Of a stretch of DNA of 64,000 bases, positions 62,008 to 64,000 are shown piece after piece (within the stretch, counting starts at the first letter, position 1; each line of letters opens with the position of its first letter). Source of the DNA: Primula veris (taxonomy: Eukaryota > Streptophyta > Magnoliopsida > Ericales > Primulaceae). Below the pieces are notes generated by a model that did not search any database, was not told the origin of the DNA, and saw only the letters and a program-made list of their open reading frames with translations. The stretch lies in the NCBI GenBank assembly GCA_963682055.1, contig OY821750.1:8372501-8436500 (forward strand). The letters run 5' to 3'. Both the position numbers and the translations under genes were made by a program.

Positions 62008-64000
62008 GATTAAGATATAATGATATTCTAACATGGCTACCAAACTCATTTAGCATCATGCAAGATTTTGATGTACAAAAAACATTGTTCTAACCTATAC
62101 TTTTTTCATGAAACGTCTTTGCTCAAACACTCTTGAATATCCAAACTAACATGAACCTTGTTGATTATTGCTCGAAACATACAGTACCCATTATCCATTA
62201 AAACCCCATACCAACATCCATACTAATTAACCTCTTAGACAGCCACTTTTATTACAACTTTGGAAAGTGAAAGGAAATAGCAGCTCCACAACAACCTTTT
62301 TTTATGTTTCTCTAGTTTACATGGCTCTTTATTACGACAGTTTTTGCTAATTTGAACTGAGATATGCAAGAATAAAATAGTCAATAAAAAGGCAAAGTTA
62401 ATAATAATAATATTTGTTTCGGTATGACATGTATGCTGATATATTAGGTAAAGAGTTATTTTTGGAACCCCCCTGGGTTGAAACAAATCGGTTGAAACTT
62501 CATATGTCTCTAGAGTCTGGAGATATCTGTAAACCATACATGAGTTGATATTATTTCAAGATTAGACGTTGGATTATATACATTGATATCATTAGCACTA
62601 CCTGCCATATTAGGTTCAATATTTAAATTATGTTAATTTACTAATCCATGATCTTGGGGAAAAAAAAGTAAAAATATTATCACTTGTGTTGCGATTGAGT
62701 TTCCTCTAATTACTAGGTTGTGTATTTATTAAATAAAACATGATCGGTAAACTCCAGCAATGCATTGCCTTGCAAAACAATGTGACAAAGGTCATACTAC
62801 TTCATAAACAAGTTGCTGGTACATTTTGCAACAATGTAGGCATCAACATCTTATCCCGACTTAACCAAATTTACATGGATATATATGGATGTCCACAAAA
62901 ACTTTTTTAGTAAAAACTAGAAATATTGCAGGTCGATTTGTTCTCTGCTATATCACAATTTAAGGCCCTATTGATCTGAAGTTGTAGTGTTGTGAAGAAA
63001 CTTGTTATGAGCACCTATCAATTTATCATATGATATTACTTCATCAGTTTTACCCAACACTGTCAACGATAAACGCTTTTTTAAACGTCTTGCTAGAATT
63101 AATTATCTTGAATACTCAAACCAACAGTCCTCCGAATATTTTTAGCTTTCGACAAAACAAAAATTACTTTGCAACAAAAAGAAAGATACTAAAAAATAGA
63201 TTTATAATCAAGAACCGACTTTTGTGACCCTCGAACCCTAGTATTTTTGTTTTAAGATAGTAAAACACCAAACCTTGTTTCTACTTTGCTAGTAATCCAG
63301 TAATCTGCAGAATACAAAGTTCACTGATCCTAACAGTACTCTGTACAATTAATGCACCAAATAAGAATACTATCATTTGCACCAAATATAACCAAGTGGG
63401 GCAATAAATTTGTCATATAGTAGTGGTTGCTAACATTACCCAATCAACCACGGACTTGGTAAAATTCAAACTTAGTATAGGGTAGTTGATGAGTACATAG
63501 ATGTTGCAAACCTTAGAATCATCCATCCAATGCCAACTTTTATAGGGAATGAACAATCGTGATCATAATATTATTTATTCATTATCGCAAGCTTAAAGTT
63601 AACACAGACAAAGATGCATATAAATAAAGCACCAAACAGATGCATATATAGAGTTTGATTGTAAATTTAGATGCTTCAATGCAAAAAAATATGTCAAATA
63701 TGTCAAACTTTGTTAATCACCCCAGTCAAACATGTGCGATTCTACCGTAATCATTTAGCACCTATTGCATGATTTTGATGTACGAAAAACATTCTTCTAA
63801 ACTATACCCTTTCTTGAAACGTCTTTGCTCAAACACTCTGAATACCCAAACCCCTTGATGTTGTAGTTGTATTCTCTCTGATGTTGAAGTTGTAGAGGCC
63901 GGATTTTTCCATTTCAAAATTTCTGAAAAAAAGCCAACATTGGCTTTTGGCTTGAAGTGGAGACACATGATTGTAATACTGATATAGGTCATCAATCAAA

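Larger units (their letters stand above)
58361..64000. repeat. Segmental tandem duplication, unit C (partial, diverged)
   Basis: Homologous to the first ~5.5 kb of units A and B, but with more differences (about 1 % over the NAC gene, 2-3 % beyond it, by eye). After about 63924 it no longer follows A/B. It continues with GAAAAAAAGCCAACATTGGC instead of the duplicated TTGAAACGTC segment and neprosin fragment. The window ends inside it. Confidence 0.9.

Overview
This is nuclear DNA from a flowering plant, most likely a eudicot. The signs are spliced genes of plant-typical families (a JmjN/JmjC histone demethylase of the JMJ13/JMJ706 type, a NAC-domain factor, a neprosin-domain gene), an intron-bearing tRNA-Tyr, an AT-rich background, and transposons with plant signatures (Ty1-copia with an iMet primer site, a Tekay-like solo LTR, Stowaway, hAT and Mutator MITEs). 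The species cannot be told from the sequence alone.

Layout. 1-5200: intergenic, with a CGGG-rich patch and a composite element (785-2605) whose inverted ends enclose a TATA-led, tandemly repeated leader. 5263-7750 (+): a complete seven-exon peptidyl-tRNA hydrolase 2 gene. 8566-9250: three tandem copies of a ~228-bp sequence. 9620-9705 (-): tRNA-Tyr(GTA). 11181-15034 (-): a complete nine-exon histone lysine demethylase gene (624 aa), followed on its 5' side by ~1 kb of ~60-bp tandem repeats. 17290-17708: a hairpin-like MULE MITE with a 9-bp target duplication. 18747-29635: an older hAT-like element split by a complete 10.1-kb Ty1-copia retrotransposon (19292-29427, minus orientation, TSD CCTTC). 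29892-31028: a 5'-truncated neprosin-domain gene with an unrelated basic tail.

31469-64000 is the most striking part. A 13.4-kb unit carrying one intronless NAC gene is repeated head to tail: unit A 31469-44913, unit B 44914-58360, and unit C from 58361 running out of the window. A and B are almost identical over ~12.8 kb (about seven substitutions noticed by eye), while C is about 1-3 % diverged and lacks a chimeric junction present in A and B. Each full unit also contains a captured 3' fragment of the adjacent neprosin-like gene, a solo LTR, a Stowaway MITE, two hAT-type elements, and an inverted-repeat element with a tRNA-like sequence and a 21-bp minisatellite.

The genes do not form a pathway. 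PTH2 is housekeeping (translation quality control) and the JmjC protein is a chromatin regulator. The NAC genes are recently amplified, structurally divergent transcription factors whose 15-residue acidic repeat number already differs between copies (4, 4, 5). The near-identity of A and B means an assembly error must be excluded before biological interpretation.
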